This document shows, piece after piece, positions 47,028 to 58,148 of a DNA stretch of 64,000 nucleotides. The notes under the pieces are model-generated. The model ran no database searches, was not told where the DNA came from, and saw only the letters and a program-made list of their open reading frames with translations. Position numbers and translations under genes: made by a program. Position 1 is the stretch's first letter. Each line of letters begins with the position of its first letter. The DNA comes from Biscogniauxia marginata (taxonomy: Eukaryota > Ascomycota > Sordariomycetes > Xylariales > Xylariaceae), in the NCBI GenBank assembly GCA_022695795.1, contig MU404115.1:124001-188000 (forward strand), given 5' to 3'.

Positions 47028-48187
47028 ATGGCGAGAACAACAAAGTACATTGAGCGGGATATTCCTGAGGTAGGGCTGTGTGCAGTAGCATGCTCCAAAT
47101 TACCTATTTGCTTCCCATCCATCTCTAGCCCTGACCGGCACTAACATCAGAAATGAGGTAGATCTCGCTAAAGGACTTCACAAGTCGGATCGACGAGATC
47201 ACAAAGCAGATCTGCGATGCCGCCGAGAACGTCGGCTTCTTCGCCATCATCGATCACGGCATCGCGACCGAGGACATGGACGCCATGTTCGACGTGTCCG
47301 AGTCCTTCTTCCGCTTGCCCGACGAGGTGAAGGCGACGGTTCCGTGGAACCCGAACAATGTCGGCTGGGAGAAGATGTCGCAGGTCCGACCCTCCACAGG
47401 CGCTGCCGACATGAAGGAGTCGTACCAGCTGCAGTTCGGCGACAACATGAAGGGGCTGTGGATGAGCGACGAGCACCTGCCGGGATTCCGCGACAGGTGC
47501 CTCGCCTTCATGCACAGACTGCAGGATGTATCGGAAATGCTCATGGTCTGCGTCGCCCGCGGCCTCGGCTTCGAGGATGACTACTTCATCAGGGCACACG
47601 ACCCAGCCCACCCAGATTGCTTGAGCGTCATGAGATTGCTGCACTACTTCCCGACGCCACGGCCGGAGGAGACCGGCGGCGAAGGTAACAGGATCTACCA
47701 CCGCGCGGGCGCTCACGCGGACTGGGGGTTCCTCACCTTACTACTTCAGCGTGCGGGCCAGAGCGGACTGGAGATCTGCCCCGGCCGCGAGGCGGTCACC
47801 GAGTTCGCGCTCGGTGACGCCTGGACGCGGGTGGATTTCTCGGCCGGCGCGCCAGGGGCGATCGTGTGCAACATAGGCGACATGCTGATGTCGTGGTCGG
47901 ACGACCGATTCAAGTCTACGTTCCACAGAGTAAAGGCGCCACACGAGCCCGGCGACTACTACGGCGAGCGCTTCTCTATCGCCTTCTTCAACCAGCCCGC
48001 CGCCGGCACGGTCATCCAGGGGCCACAGAAGAAATACCCGCCCGTCACCGGCGGGGAGTTTATTCGCAGGGCCCTGGCGGTACACTTCACTGCCCTTCAG
48101 GCTAAGCTCAAGGCGCAGGCCGGGGCTGAGGAGAAGGAGGCAGTGAACAGGTCTAGTAGGATATCATCTGTGGAAGCGGCCGCGTAG
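47028..48187 (+). CDS. 2-oxoglutarate/Fe(II)-dependent oxygenase, IPNS-like
   Basis: Non-haem iron oxygenase of the isopenicillin N synthase-like superfamily, coupling oxidation of an unknown substrate to decarboxylation of 2-oxoglutarate. Exon 1 (47028-47069, 14 codons) and exon 2 (47162-48187) give 355 residues. The N-terminal DIOX_N part reads SRIDEITKQICDAAENVGFF and IIDHG. The catalytic facial triad is visible: His199 and Asp201 in HADWGFLTLLLQ, and His269 in STFHRVKAP, with the co-substrate arginine Arg284 in ERFSIAFFNQP. The start was chosen because the 14-codon first exon supplies the usual short N-terminus and its GAG|GTAGGG donor joins in phase to ISLKDF. The substrate cannot be read from the sequence; thymine hydroxylases, flavonol-type enzymes and secondary-metabolite tailoring enzymes share this fold. 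The neighbouring transporter remnant and deaminase hint at nucleobases. Confidence 0.88.
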
Positions 48188-48674
48188 GTAAAGATTTATT
48201 ATCTCAGCTAATCAGGACTAAGCTGTTTCCGCTGGATTCTTTTCTCTAGCTATTTAGGTCTATTTTTCAACGACTACCTAAAATATCTCGGAATTATTAG
48301 TATCACGCCTAATACTACTGTCCACTGGAGTCTTGTTTAGAGTAGCCCCCCGTAATACTTGTCTAGCTAGATGGCCAATACCGATACATAAAAGCATTAC
48401 CTGCTGGTGGTCTCAAGGTAACTCACCAGATTTGACAGCCACAGCCAAGCCCGGGTAGATCCAGAAACGGAAGCTGGCGCGTAGAAGAAGTCTCCTTTTC
48501 TTCCAGCCCGAGCAGTTATCCAAATCACCATAGCCAAAGCCATCGGAGTCACAGCAACGCTCTTCGCCAAGAGTATATACTGAAGGTTGTGAGTATGTAT
48601 CAGTAGCAGGGAGGACTGGATACACCAGTCAGATGAAGTAGCTCAATAACCCCTGGCTCGTGGTGCCCGCAGAT
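48188..48674. other. Spacer
   Basis: About 490 bases. A 70-codon minus-strand frame at 48413-48625 has some biased composition but matches nothing I recognise. The rest is featureless. Confidence 0.35.
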
Positions 48675-49168
48675 TCAGGCAGCGTATTTTGTGATGACGC
48701 AGAAGTAGCTCAGCCGGTAGCCGTAGCTCGCCCGAGCGGCAACGTGGAACGAGATGTGCAGGTCGGCCCCTATGGCGCCGTTCAGTACCGTGGGGATGGC
48801 ATTGCAGAGCACGGCGACGAAGACGACCAGGATGGCGTCGGTGGCCGTTAGGCCCGTCGTGATGATGGCGCTGGCCGCGGTCCACGATGTGACGGTCACC
48901 AGATTCGGATACCAATAGCCCATGAAAGCCCATTTAGTCCAGGTCTGCCGGCCCTCAGGGACCGGATCCTAGTCTGTTATTCAGTCAGACGTATGGGAGA
49001 TCGCCAGGTCAGTAACAAAGCTAGTTGCGCTGTTTGTTATCACGGAGAATGGCTGAAAAACCACGTACCGGCATTGGTCCAGACGTGGGCTGGTGCGATA
49101 CTGCTTGACCGTTTAGGCAATATCCAGCTATTCTGGTCTCTCAAGTGGGCGTGCGTCTTTTATCTCAT
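48675..49168 (-). pseudogene. Broken NCS1-family nucleobase transporter (N-terminal remnant)
   Basis: The minus strand encodes the beginning of an NCS1 permease (uracil/allantoin/thiamine-type), then stops. The start reads Met-Arg-stop (TAA at codon 3), then THAHLRDQNSWILPKRS, SSIAPAHVWTNA, an intron-like gap with a GTACGT donor, and DPVPEGRQTWTKWAFMGYW. Transmembrane helices 1-2 and the signature LNGAIGADLHISFHVAARA follow, as does SYGYRLSYFCVITKYAA with a TGA. In the only phase that joins the two parts, a TAG falls right before DPVPEG. Roughly the first 130 residues of a protein of about 500-570 are left, and nothing downstream on this strand continues it. Damage is therefore at least two internal stops plus loss of most of the gene. 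NCS1 family membership is clear from the pattern; substrate specificity cannot be inferred. Confidence 0.8.
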
Positions 49169-50024
49169 TACTCGAGCGCGATTCCCGGGGGATGTGAGTG
49201 CATCCATGAGCACGAGCTGTCTCAGGACTAGAAAAAAATACCTATAGCCCGTTTGACCGTAGGTCCTTCGGACTAAGTTCCTTATACTCTCGACCGGTTA
49301 TTATAAGTTTCTATATGCTTAAGAAAGCTTAGTAGAAGCTATAGGTCCCTTCATGTTGCATGAGATTTCGATGAGTTTGAAACATATACCTAACGATAAA
49401 GATTAAATATAACCCTCAACTCTACTTCAGTGGTTATAATTGTTCCTACCTATATTGTTAGGTCGAAGAAGCTGTATAAACACTATACAGACACCACCTC
49501 CGTACTCCAATTCCGTTAACTGCGCTGATAAGGAGGTATGTGATATGGGCAAGAGATCCGGTTCGTGCGTCTCGGGACTCAAGGTGTATCTCACTGCATA
49601 TTCAAACTTTTGCATAAGTTGATAGGCCAGCTGTGTAGGTAGTCGATACAGATATTTGCTTCGTCGTCGTGGTTAGCGCCGTTAAATATATTGTCACTTG
49701 GGGTAGAAACATCCAGCATGAATACGATAACTGATGATATAGACAACCCGGGATTTACCACTTGAGCCCTACGGTGGTAAATTATATAGATTCATACTGA
49801 AAGCCACTATCGAAGCTTGAAACGAATCTGTGCTTGTCTTAATTGAGCACTCTAGGCGAAAGAAGATGCATGTGACGGCTATATTTTTGTCTTTACCAAT
49901 GTCGATGTCCTATAATTACAGCGAGCAACGTAGCCATAATGAGAAAGTGTACGCTTGTATCAAATGGCCTCCTATTTATTTATCTGTGAGTATTGCGGTC
50001 ATCCTTTTTAAGGAGAACGGTTTC
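49169..50024. other. Spacer, AT-richer than its neighbours
   Basis: About 850 bases with only short frames. TAGGTA-type motifs occur near 49245 and 49445-49460. Nothing else is supported. Confidence 0.35.
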
Positions 50025-50791
50025 CTAGTTAGCTTCACATATACCCTCCACTCTAGAGCACCCCTTCGGGCACGGATACGTAGAATCATACTGCCACGAG
50101 AAGTACGGGTCCGTCTCGTTTGCTAGAACATCATTTATCAACCGGCTCGGATGGGGGAGGTCGAACGACTGTCGAAACACTTCTAGCGATGATATGTGAA
50201 TCTGACTCCAGCCCCTCTCAACGAGCTTATCTATCGAAGTCCCGTAGATGTACTCCTTGAACCCTGCGTAGCGGATGGCCGACGCACACATCGGGCAGCT
50301 CTCGGCGTTGGTGTATATCGAGAGCTCTGTCAACGCAGCCGCAGCATCACTTGGTGACAACGCGTGAGGCCCTTCAAGGTCTTTGAGGATGTTAGAGCAG
50401 TTGTTTATCGCTGATATCTCCCCTAGAGGCAACTCTTTAGTCTCGGATTCAGTGTCAGTGGCATTTTGTCCTGGGCACGTCGCCTACCGTGGAGTGTAGG
50501 GTTCCCCGTCTCTCTTCTAGCATTAGCGCCGGTACAAACCAGTTCTCCCAATCCTGGTTTCGTGTGGTTCACGACCACGCTCCCAAATGCAGCAAAGGGG
50601 CAGGGCATTTTGAGAACTAGGTTAGCCTGTCTCATCCAGTGTGCTCTCGTCTCGAGGGGAATACCATTGGCGGGTAGGGTTGAATCGTCAACAGGACATT
50701 GCCCTGTCTCGTATTGGTATTGATAGGTATGGCAAAGGGCTGCTATGAATGAGAGGGCAATATAAAGGGCAGTGGTGAATGGGAGTTGCAT
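50025..50791 (-). CDS. Secretory-pathway CMP/dCMP-type zinc deaminase
   Basis: Hydrolytic deaminase of the cytidine deaminase-like fold (guanine/tRNA-adenosine/nucleobase type). Exons 50791-50488 and 50422-50025 (65-nt intron) give 233 residues. The intron splits the catalytic motif: joining restores H101-G-E103 (TLHGEISAINN), the zinc ligand and the proton-shuttle glutamate. The second half of the site is SCPMCAS with Cys144 and Cys147. The N-terminus (MQLPFTTALYIALSFIAALC) is a typical signal peptide, and the C-terminus carries paired cysteines (YPCPKGCSRVEGIC) as in secreted proteins. So the enzyme probably works outside the cell or in an endomembrane compartment, unlike standard deaminases. 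Substrate unknown; guanine deaminase-like or nucleoside deaminase activity is plausible. It lies next to a nucleobase transporter remnant and an oxygenase. Confidence 0.87.
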
Positions 50792-52114
50792 AGTGTCGAC
50801 CTATAGGAGAAACATGTGGTAATGGACGTTTAGCTCCTTGTGCTTCGCTTTCTTAGCACCTCAATTGCATCTACTTGGCTACATGTAGTTGCTTTCGCAT
50901 GCTTCCTGTGGGGGTTGGTCGCATTTAAACCCTCAGGTTAGGGGACACCGCTACACCAACACCAGTGCGCCTCTAGCCTTTGCCCAATAAAGTCTCACAT
51001 TGCGATGCTATTTTATAGCAACCCTACACGGAGATAGAATGCTCTTATCAATTCTTCTCCAACCATAACTTTATACCCACGGCTAATGCCTCGTATAAAG
51101 TTGAGCCGCATTAGAAACTCATTCAACATCGGCCGTGTAGTCCGTACGTATCCCCAGCAACCTTTCTTAAGTCTACGTTCTGGTACTGATAACTACTGGG
51201 AACGTGATCGAGCCGTCGAAACCTGTGATATCCAATGATCCTCTCGGTCTTTCCTGGCAAGAAGGCATCCCTTTCATTAGGGTAAGGGTAATGGTGTGTA
51301 TAGGGCGACATATTGAGCGTATTCATAGGTTTTCCGAGTGGGTTTCTCGGTCGGGTTGTTCCCGTGAAAGCCATCTTCTTAGATGTCCTCCTCAGCGATT
51401 CCCTGCACCTAGGGAGGGGTCACTGTTGATGCTTTTATACTCATGACTAGAAGGGGGCATCGACCTTCACCTAGAAACAGGACGTCAATTGGCAACCAAG
51501 ACCAGTCGAATCGTCCGCACGCTCTGGTTGCAAAGCATTACTACAAGACGGCGTCTGTTTCTCTCAGCCGAACTTTACCTAGTTCCAGTGAAGCTGCTGC
51601 GTGGGATCGAGAACCGCGATGGCCCACACAATACCTAATATTAGGTAGGTATTACTTACTTATCTGCGTGCAGACACTTGGCATGCAATAGTATCATCTC
51701 CCTTTCGAACCTACATTGCAGGATCGTGAGTGACGAATAATAATAATAATCCACTTTAGATTCTTTCTGTCGCATTGTAACTGCCGACTTCGGTAGCTTC
51801 GTCCTATCATAACCGACCAGTATAGGAAAAAGATAATGATTTTTTACCTAATTTTGCCGCTCACATGGAACTTCAAAGAGCTTGATCAGTATCCTTGAGC
51901 GCATTCATTTCTTTTCTCTCACCGCTGTTTTCGCACGAAATAGTTAACACTCTTATTTACTATTGAATGTCGAACTATGAAAATAGGATTAGAGCTGTTA
52001 CAATAATACATCCTTGCTTGAGCAACGCAATCCCTGGCTGGTAGAACCTAGTCGCAGGTTGCGAGAGCAACGATCGATCCCCTGAACGAGAAAACACAAT
52101 CACGGCCAGTCAAG
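50792..52114. other. Spacer before the MFS transporter
   Basis: About 1.3 kb. An 83-codon minus-strand frame (51123-51374) is not similar to anything I recognise. A TAATATTAGGTAGGTA-type motif lies near 51640-51652 and a short TAA microsatellite at about 51737-51750. No gene is supported. Confidence 0.35.
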
Positions 52115-53630
52115 ATGTCTACCGCTCCAACGGTAGTCAACGACACGCCATCGTTAGCAGATGTAGAAAAAGGAGAGCTGGCATTTGCCGAGGGCAGCTG
52201 TAAGGAACAGGGCGAAGAGGGATTGTCGGGGCAAGGCCAAGATGAGGCCATCCTTCCCGGCCACTCATCTAAGAAGCCTCTAGAGCGTTGGGATTTGCCG
52301 CTAATCAACAAGTACCGGTATCTGACGACAATCCTATGTTTTATTATCATGGGCATGAACGACGCCGCGGTGGGCGCTCTTATTCCATACGTAAGTCAAT
52401 ACCTATAGAGGCAGCTCGCTCGAGATGTTCAAACACTGATGATAATAGTAGATCGGGCCATATTACAATGTCTCGTATACTGTAATATCACTAATATTTC
52501 TAGCGCCGTGGGGAGGCTACCTCGTCGCTGCGTTCTGTAACAATCTTATTCATCACTACTTTGGTCAGAGGGGCGTCGCCATACTAGGACCTCTCACCAG
52601 GATACTAGGTTATATCGCACTCAGTGTCCACCCGCCATTCGCGGCCCTACCACCGCTGATGATATTGCCCGGTTTTGGTAACGGGATAGAAGATAGTGCG
52701 TGGAACGCGTGGATTGGCAACATGGAGTCCGCGAACGAACTTCTCGGGCTTATCCATGGAGGATACGGATTAGGGGCTACGATTGGACCATTAATTGCCA
52801 CTGCCATGGTCACCAAGGTGAATCTTCCGTGGTATACGTTCTATTATCTTATGCTCGGCTTGTCAGTGCTTGAGCTTTGTCTTACGACCACAACCTTCTG
52901 GAGCGCTACCGGGGCGGTATACCGCGCAGTCCATGCATCTGTGAACGAAGGAGCAAGAACAACTACACGAACTGTTATGGCGAAACCTATCCCCTGGCTG
53001 GTAGCCATTTTTCTCCTGGGCTACGTAGGGGCTGAGGTGAGCCTGGGAGGTTGGATCGTTTCATTTATGCTTGATGTTCGACACGCTGAGCCGTTCGATG
53101 CCGGTCTCACTGTCGTCTTCTTTTGGCTTGGGTTGACGATTGGGCGTGTCACATTGGGATTCGTGACTGGCCGCATAGGTGAGAAGGTAGCCATCATTGT
53201 CTATCTTCTCCTATCCGTTACACTCCAATTGCTGTACTGGCTTATTCCGAGTTTCATTGCTTCGGCAATATTCGTTGCCTTTGAAGGCTTCTTCCTGGGC
53301 CCTCTCTTCCCCGCTGCTATCGTCGCAGCTACAAAGCTACTCCCAAGCGATCACCATGTCTCCGCGATCGGGTTCGCTGCAGCGTTTGGTGGCGGTGGAG
53401 CCGCTGTGTTCCCTTTTGCAATTGGAGCAATTGCGGAAAGTCGAGGGGTGTGGGTGCTTCAACCTATCATACTCACAATTCTCGTCTTCATCTTCCTCGT
53501 ATGGTCATGTCTGCCTGGTGGCCTGAGACCTGGTGGCCTGGAACAGGCTCGAGATACCAATGAGAAAATTGGCCACCGGGTTTTGGCTATGTTTAAGAAG
53601 CTGGCGTATAGGATGGGTAAAAGTGAATGA
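52115..53630 (+). CDS. Major facilitator superfamily transporter
   Basis: Membrane transporter of the MFS. Exons 52115-52390 and 52452-53630 (61-nt intron, donor GTAAGT) give 484 residues. A hydrophilic cytoplasmic N-terminus of about 60 residues is followed by about 12 hydrophobic segments. The first helix reads YLTTILCFIIMGMNDAAVGALIPY, and the exon junction restores IGPYYNVSYTVISLIFLAP of helix 2. The conserved loop between helices 2 and 3 is weakly matched, as in the fungal group related to yeast Bsc6 and the FucP-like transporters, with the glycine-rich LIHGGYGLGATIGPL in helix 5. A second-half motif LGFVTGRIGEKVA matches the expected loop 8-9 position. Substrate unknown; sugar- or organic-anion-type transport would be guesswork. 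Confidence 0.87.
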
Positions 53631-53655
53631 ACCAACCGCCTTTCAGGTTTAAATT

Positions 53656-56600
53656 TCACTCAATGGCTTTTCTAGCAAGCTCATCCGCCAATCGTCTGAT
53701 GTAGAATTCTCGCATATCATATGGTACTTTTTTAAATGAAGCCACCATCCGTGCGATATCTTGCCGACCCTTTTCGTAAGCAGCAATATCACGGTTGCCG
53801 TAAACATCCCTTCCGGACGAATAGCCACTCTCGAGACTGCGAAAGAACACATTAACAGCAACCCCTAGGTCTGTTAGAGGTTCCGCTGTGTGTAGCCAGG
53901 CAGGTGGAAGGAACAGAATGTCCCCTGGTTTGAGTACTGCTTCGTGAGGGTGTGTTGATGCCAGAGCTGCCGAGTCTAGTTCCGAGAACACGTCAATACT
54001 AGAGCTGGAGGCACCCGGCGCAAAGGAAAATTGAGTAATTTCAGATGGAGGAAACAGAATTAGCCTTTTGGACCCTACTATTTGGCAATATATATTTGCC
54101 ATAACCTAGGGTGTCGGCGGTCAACTATCAACTTGGTCACTAGATGAAGGGGCAGAGCTCTCTCTTACATCGTAATGTAGCCACATATTGACCGGCCCCG
54201 AGATTCGCAATACTGAGCTAAAAGCGTTCTCCGTTACAAAAGAAAGCTCTTTAGGAAGCTGGAAGTCGTCTGCTAGGCAAGGGAAGTCGGTTTTAAGATC
54301 AGCTGGCCGAACAGCTGGTTGGTCTTCTGAAAGTGCACGTAAATATAACTTTCTGCCTTTTGCAACTTCTGACATAAAAGGACCAAATTCTCTCGTCACA
54401 TAGGAAAAGTTTCTGGCGTTGAAGTCCATATTAGAAGTCTCCGCTTCATGAACAACAATCTGTGATCGTCAGCCTGTAAAGAATGAAGAGGATTGAGCAG
54501 TTAGTCACCTTTCTATCCGATCCTATGCACCTTACCAGGTACTCTGTAGTCCATGTCTGTACACATCTCCCAATGTTGCTTTCCTTGATAATAACAGGCT
54601 TTCTGGCTCGCAACAACTCTGCGAACGCAGCTGAAGTACTGACGCGAACCCTGGGTATATCCGTCTTTGTTGCACCCTGCGTCCTTTGTTGAGGCTGCGA
54701 CGTAAGAGGGGGTTGCAGCACATCCGTAATTTCAACAGTCTGTTGACGTTTCCATCTTCCCAAAAGGGCACAGTCTAGTCGCCCAGCCGTGTTTATGAGC
54801 GATCCGAAGTCATGACTCAATGAATAACATCCTCCGTTCCAGTACGTGCCCATCGAAAAGCAAGTAGCCCCGCCACCCATTATAACTAACTGTCCATTTT
54901 CAGCCAACGTGGCTGACGTGCCCACCAGTATGGGCCGAGGTTGTTTTTGATGTTCATGGTAGACAGTCAAGCAGCAGGTCGCAAGGATCTTGATTTCCGG
55001 GCCCGATGCGTCTAACAGTAGGACCTCTTGATCTCGCGACAGGATCGCATCACCAATGATACCGCCAACTATGGCGACACATCGTTCATCATAAAGAAGA
55101 GCTGTGCCGCCAAACCTACTGGTAAGGGGCCCAGAACCTGTAGAATCCGGGGTGTCCCCTTCACATTTGGAAGGTCCTGAACCTGCCAGAGACTCGAAAG
55201 AAATTATAGGATTGCCATTCGTTGGCAGTTGTAAATCCCAGCGCAAGGTCTGTTTAGAAACGACACCATCTTGGAGCAGTCCACCGGTTAGAATACCCCG
55301 AAATGTAATGCTCCTATCCATCAAATCTCCATCCACAGGGCTGGAAAGTACCTCCTTGAAGCTAACGAGCATTGCACCAAAGACTGGCTGATAACCTGAT
55401 CCAGATATCTCGCATTTGATCCATCCAGATCCCGGCTGGTAAACGAGACAACCGTCAAATATGGTGAATGAATCTGACTTGCCACCTATCAGAAGAGCCA
55501 TATTAGAGCGTCCAAGCCGAGTTAGAGCATGCCGATACAGTGGAAGCGGGACGTCATCTACCCGCGACCACGTGTGGGTTTCGTTGCTAAATTTCCAGCA
55601 ATCTCGCAAAGCAGTCGCTGGAGAAGTTCTTCCGCCTACAAGAAGGCTCCCAAAGTGTCCCAAATCGGCAATACTATGACACACGCGGTTGCTCGGCCCA
55701 GCCAGGTGTATTCTAACATCCTGTAAAAACGCTTCTTGACGATATAGATCGGCCGATCTAAGTCTGTTGTTTGCTCCTAATCCAAAGACGTTGGCTAAAA
55801 CCTGTTCTCCTAGATGGTTTCTTAATCTCATTGCAGCTCCGAACCGACGTTGACCACGCGTTCCCGTATACTCGCTCAAGACTGTTTTCAGATAGAGTAC
55901 AGGTACTTCAAGCCTTGGGGACGTTGCACCAGTAGAAGGAGTACTCGTGATATCTGGTATAGATTTTGCAATGACAACGCAGTAATGACTCGCAAAAAGT
56001 GCGAATTCTTCCCACTCGTCAAATGGCTCGATTCTGTCCAATTCTTTTCTTCCAGCTGCTGAAAGCCACTTATTGCTAGACCATACCTGCCAGAGAGATT
56101 CGACGTTGACCTGTTCCCATCCTAAGCTGGAAAACCGATCATGTTGGGCTTGTAGGTTAGGATACGTGTGTACTGATCTCAACGGAGTTTTCAGCTTCTC
56201 GAAGTGTTGCAGCATAGTCTTGGCAAAAGGGTGATCTGGATCAGGGACTATCTGCTCCAGCAGACAAAATTCGGCTAGTATATGAGCATTAGCATCGCCC
56301 CGTAGATATTTCAAAGGCGGCTCAATCAAAGAACCTACCTTGACCGAGAGCACCGGCCCACCTGATGACTGCATCTGCGCTTTCAGTCTCCATATAAGTG
56401 ATAGAAACTTCGGCAACGAACATGAAAATGCAGTCGGGTATATGGAGAAATGTCGACAAGGCCTCTTCTAAACTGTTGAGATCCCGGAGATCGCATCCGA
56501 TTTGGACATATTGGTCAGTCTGTATAAGTATGGGATGGACGGTAGAGGCCCTCAACCCCGTGAGCGGAGAGATGAGTTCATTAGTCTCTATTACTGTCGT

Positions 56601-57135
56601 ATATTTCTTCATGATCAAGTCAGGAAAATCAACGTCGACGAACTTGACGCCGCAGCAAGAATTCGGGTATCTAGTCATGCACTGCCATGGAAGCACATCA
56701 CTAGACAGCGGTAGAAGTTAGGGGGCGTTTGACATTGGACAGATATGTTAATATTAGAGTTTTACCTTCCACATCCCAGGTTTATAACGACCTTGGTTTT
56801 ACTGCAAGGGCGCTCGAGGAACTGACGGACAGCAACATCTATGACATGAAGGCGAAGATAATAACCCCTATTAATTAATGGCGCTCGTCGCTGGAACTTC
56901 TTGACAAAGAAACGGAAAAACTCGGGCTCATTGGGATAATATATACGCTCTACACTTCTTTTGGAAACAATACTACTATTGTTTGTCTTGAGTAGGTATG
57001 TTAGAAGAGACGAACAAGTAAGATGTGAGCAAAGGGGAAACGCACAGCCATGACTTGATCATCTTGAGCTTGTTTCTGTTGCTGTTGCTGTCGTTGTTTC
57101 GTGGAGCGACAGTGGCGCTCATCGGCGAGATCCAT
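53656..57135 (-). CDS. PPM2: tRNA wybutosine-synthesizing protein 4 (PPM2/TYW4), six exons
   Basis: Bifunctional enzyme of wybutosine synthesis on tRNA-Phe: SAM-dependent methylation and methoxycarbonylation of the yW side chain. Exons 57135-57046, 56986-56766, 56700-56339, 56274-54509, 54459-54169 and 54105-53656 sum to 3180 nt, i.e. 1059 residues. The N-terminal third is the leucine-carboxyl-methyltransferase-like domain (SIVSKRSVERIYYPNEPEFF, VVINLGCGSDVLPWQC as the SAM site, EVSITYMETESADAVI). Next come kelch-type repeats (GSLLVGGRTSP, ALLIGGKSD, IVGGIIGDAILS). The C-terminus is a JmjC-like domain with H908-x-D910 in LHYDVMANIYCQ and His982 in PPAWLHTAEPL. All introns are 49-65 nt. It starts with a 30-codon Gln-rich exon. 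It diverges from ATG18; the two share a 1-kb spacer rich in TAGGTA motifs. Confidence 0.94.
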
Positions 57136-58148
57136 GTTGGCAAAAGAAAAAGGAAAAAAAGATAAAAGGAATGATATCTTAGAGATATCAAGGGCTTTGA
57201 CTAATTTGATCAACTTCACAGAGGTCAGTTAATCATATCAACCGAGTGGGTTTATAGGAGAGTGTTGTGATGTAATAACGGATATCAAAATCATATCTAC
57301 TTAGTAAACTGTACCTAAGCACAAAAAAAAACCCGAAGCTATTCTTACTCAGTTGGTATAATGCATAAAGTTAAAAAGGCACAAATTGCGTCTATGCAAT
57401 TATGCCATCTTTTTCATAACTAGGCAAAGTTGACCTAATGTAGGTAAGAGGCACCCGACATATGTAGGTACAGTACATAGGTATGTATTGAGTACCTACA
57501 TACCTCCTAGTAGTTACCTAGGTAGTCAGGTGCTGGGTACATGTCATGCCCCGTAAATTCATCCGAGACTCCGACCCTGGAAGCTTACCTAAGTACCTAG
57601 GTAAAGGTGGTGGGTGGTGTTACCTACCTGTTCCCGCAGCTGAGCTACATACCGAAAGTACACGCCAAGCTACCCCCCACTCTACCTGTAGGCGTCCACT
57701 TGACCTCATTGTGCTCGGTGGCATTTGATAAACCTCCTTCAACTCCGCTAACTCAGCCGACTACAATTACGACTAAAACATTCATCGCAAATCTATTCAC
57801 AATCCAACCCCTCGCATTTCTGGTTGTAGTTTGTCTCTGCCTCCAAACGACCAACATCTACCTACAAAGGACTCACCTGTGTGCATAATGTCAACAATTT
57901 CCCTGGTCTTCTAGCTTGTACCTAGCAAGGCACGCAACGAACGCATGGCCGCCTCGACAGTTGCTTCAACTTTCAGTTGGCAAGCCTGATTCAAGAGCGC
58001 TGTTCTTTTGTCGTATAGTCAGTCACTTCGGAGACAATCAACCGGTCGGTCGATTCTCTGGCGCTCCTTTCTTTCATCTACGGAGGAAGTTGGGAGCAAT
58101 TCGAACCCGAAAACTCCATTCCATCGTAGTCGACTTTTCCTCGGAACC
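57136..58148. promoter_or_regulatory. Divergent promoter region of PPM2 and ATG18, rich in TAGGTA/TACCTA
   Basis: About 1 kb between divergent starts. From about 57430 to 57630 the hexamer TAGGTA or its complement TACCTA occurs many times, often as overlapping palindromes such as TACCTAGGTA, the highest density in the window. Short open frames here (for example 57607-57888) are unlikely to be genes. Confidence 0.5.
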
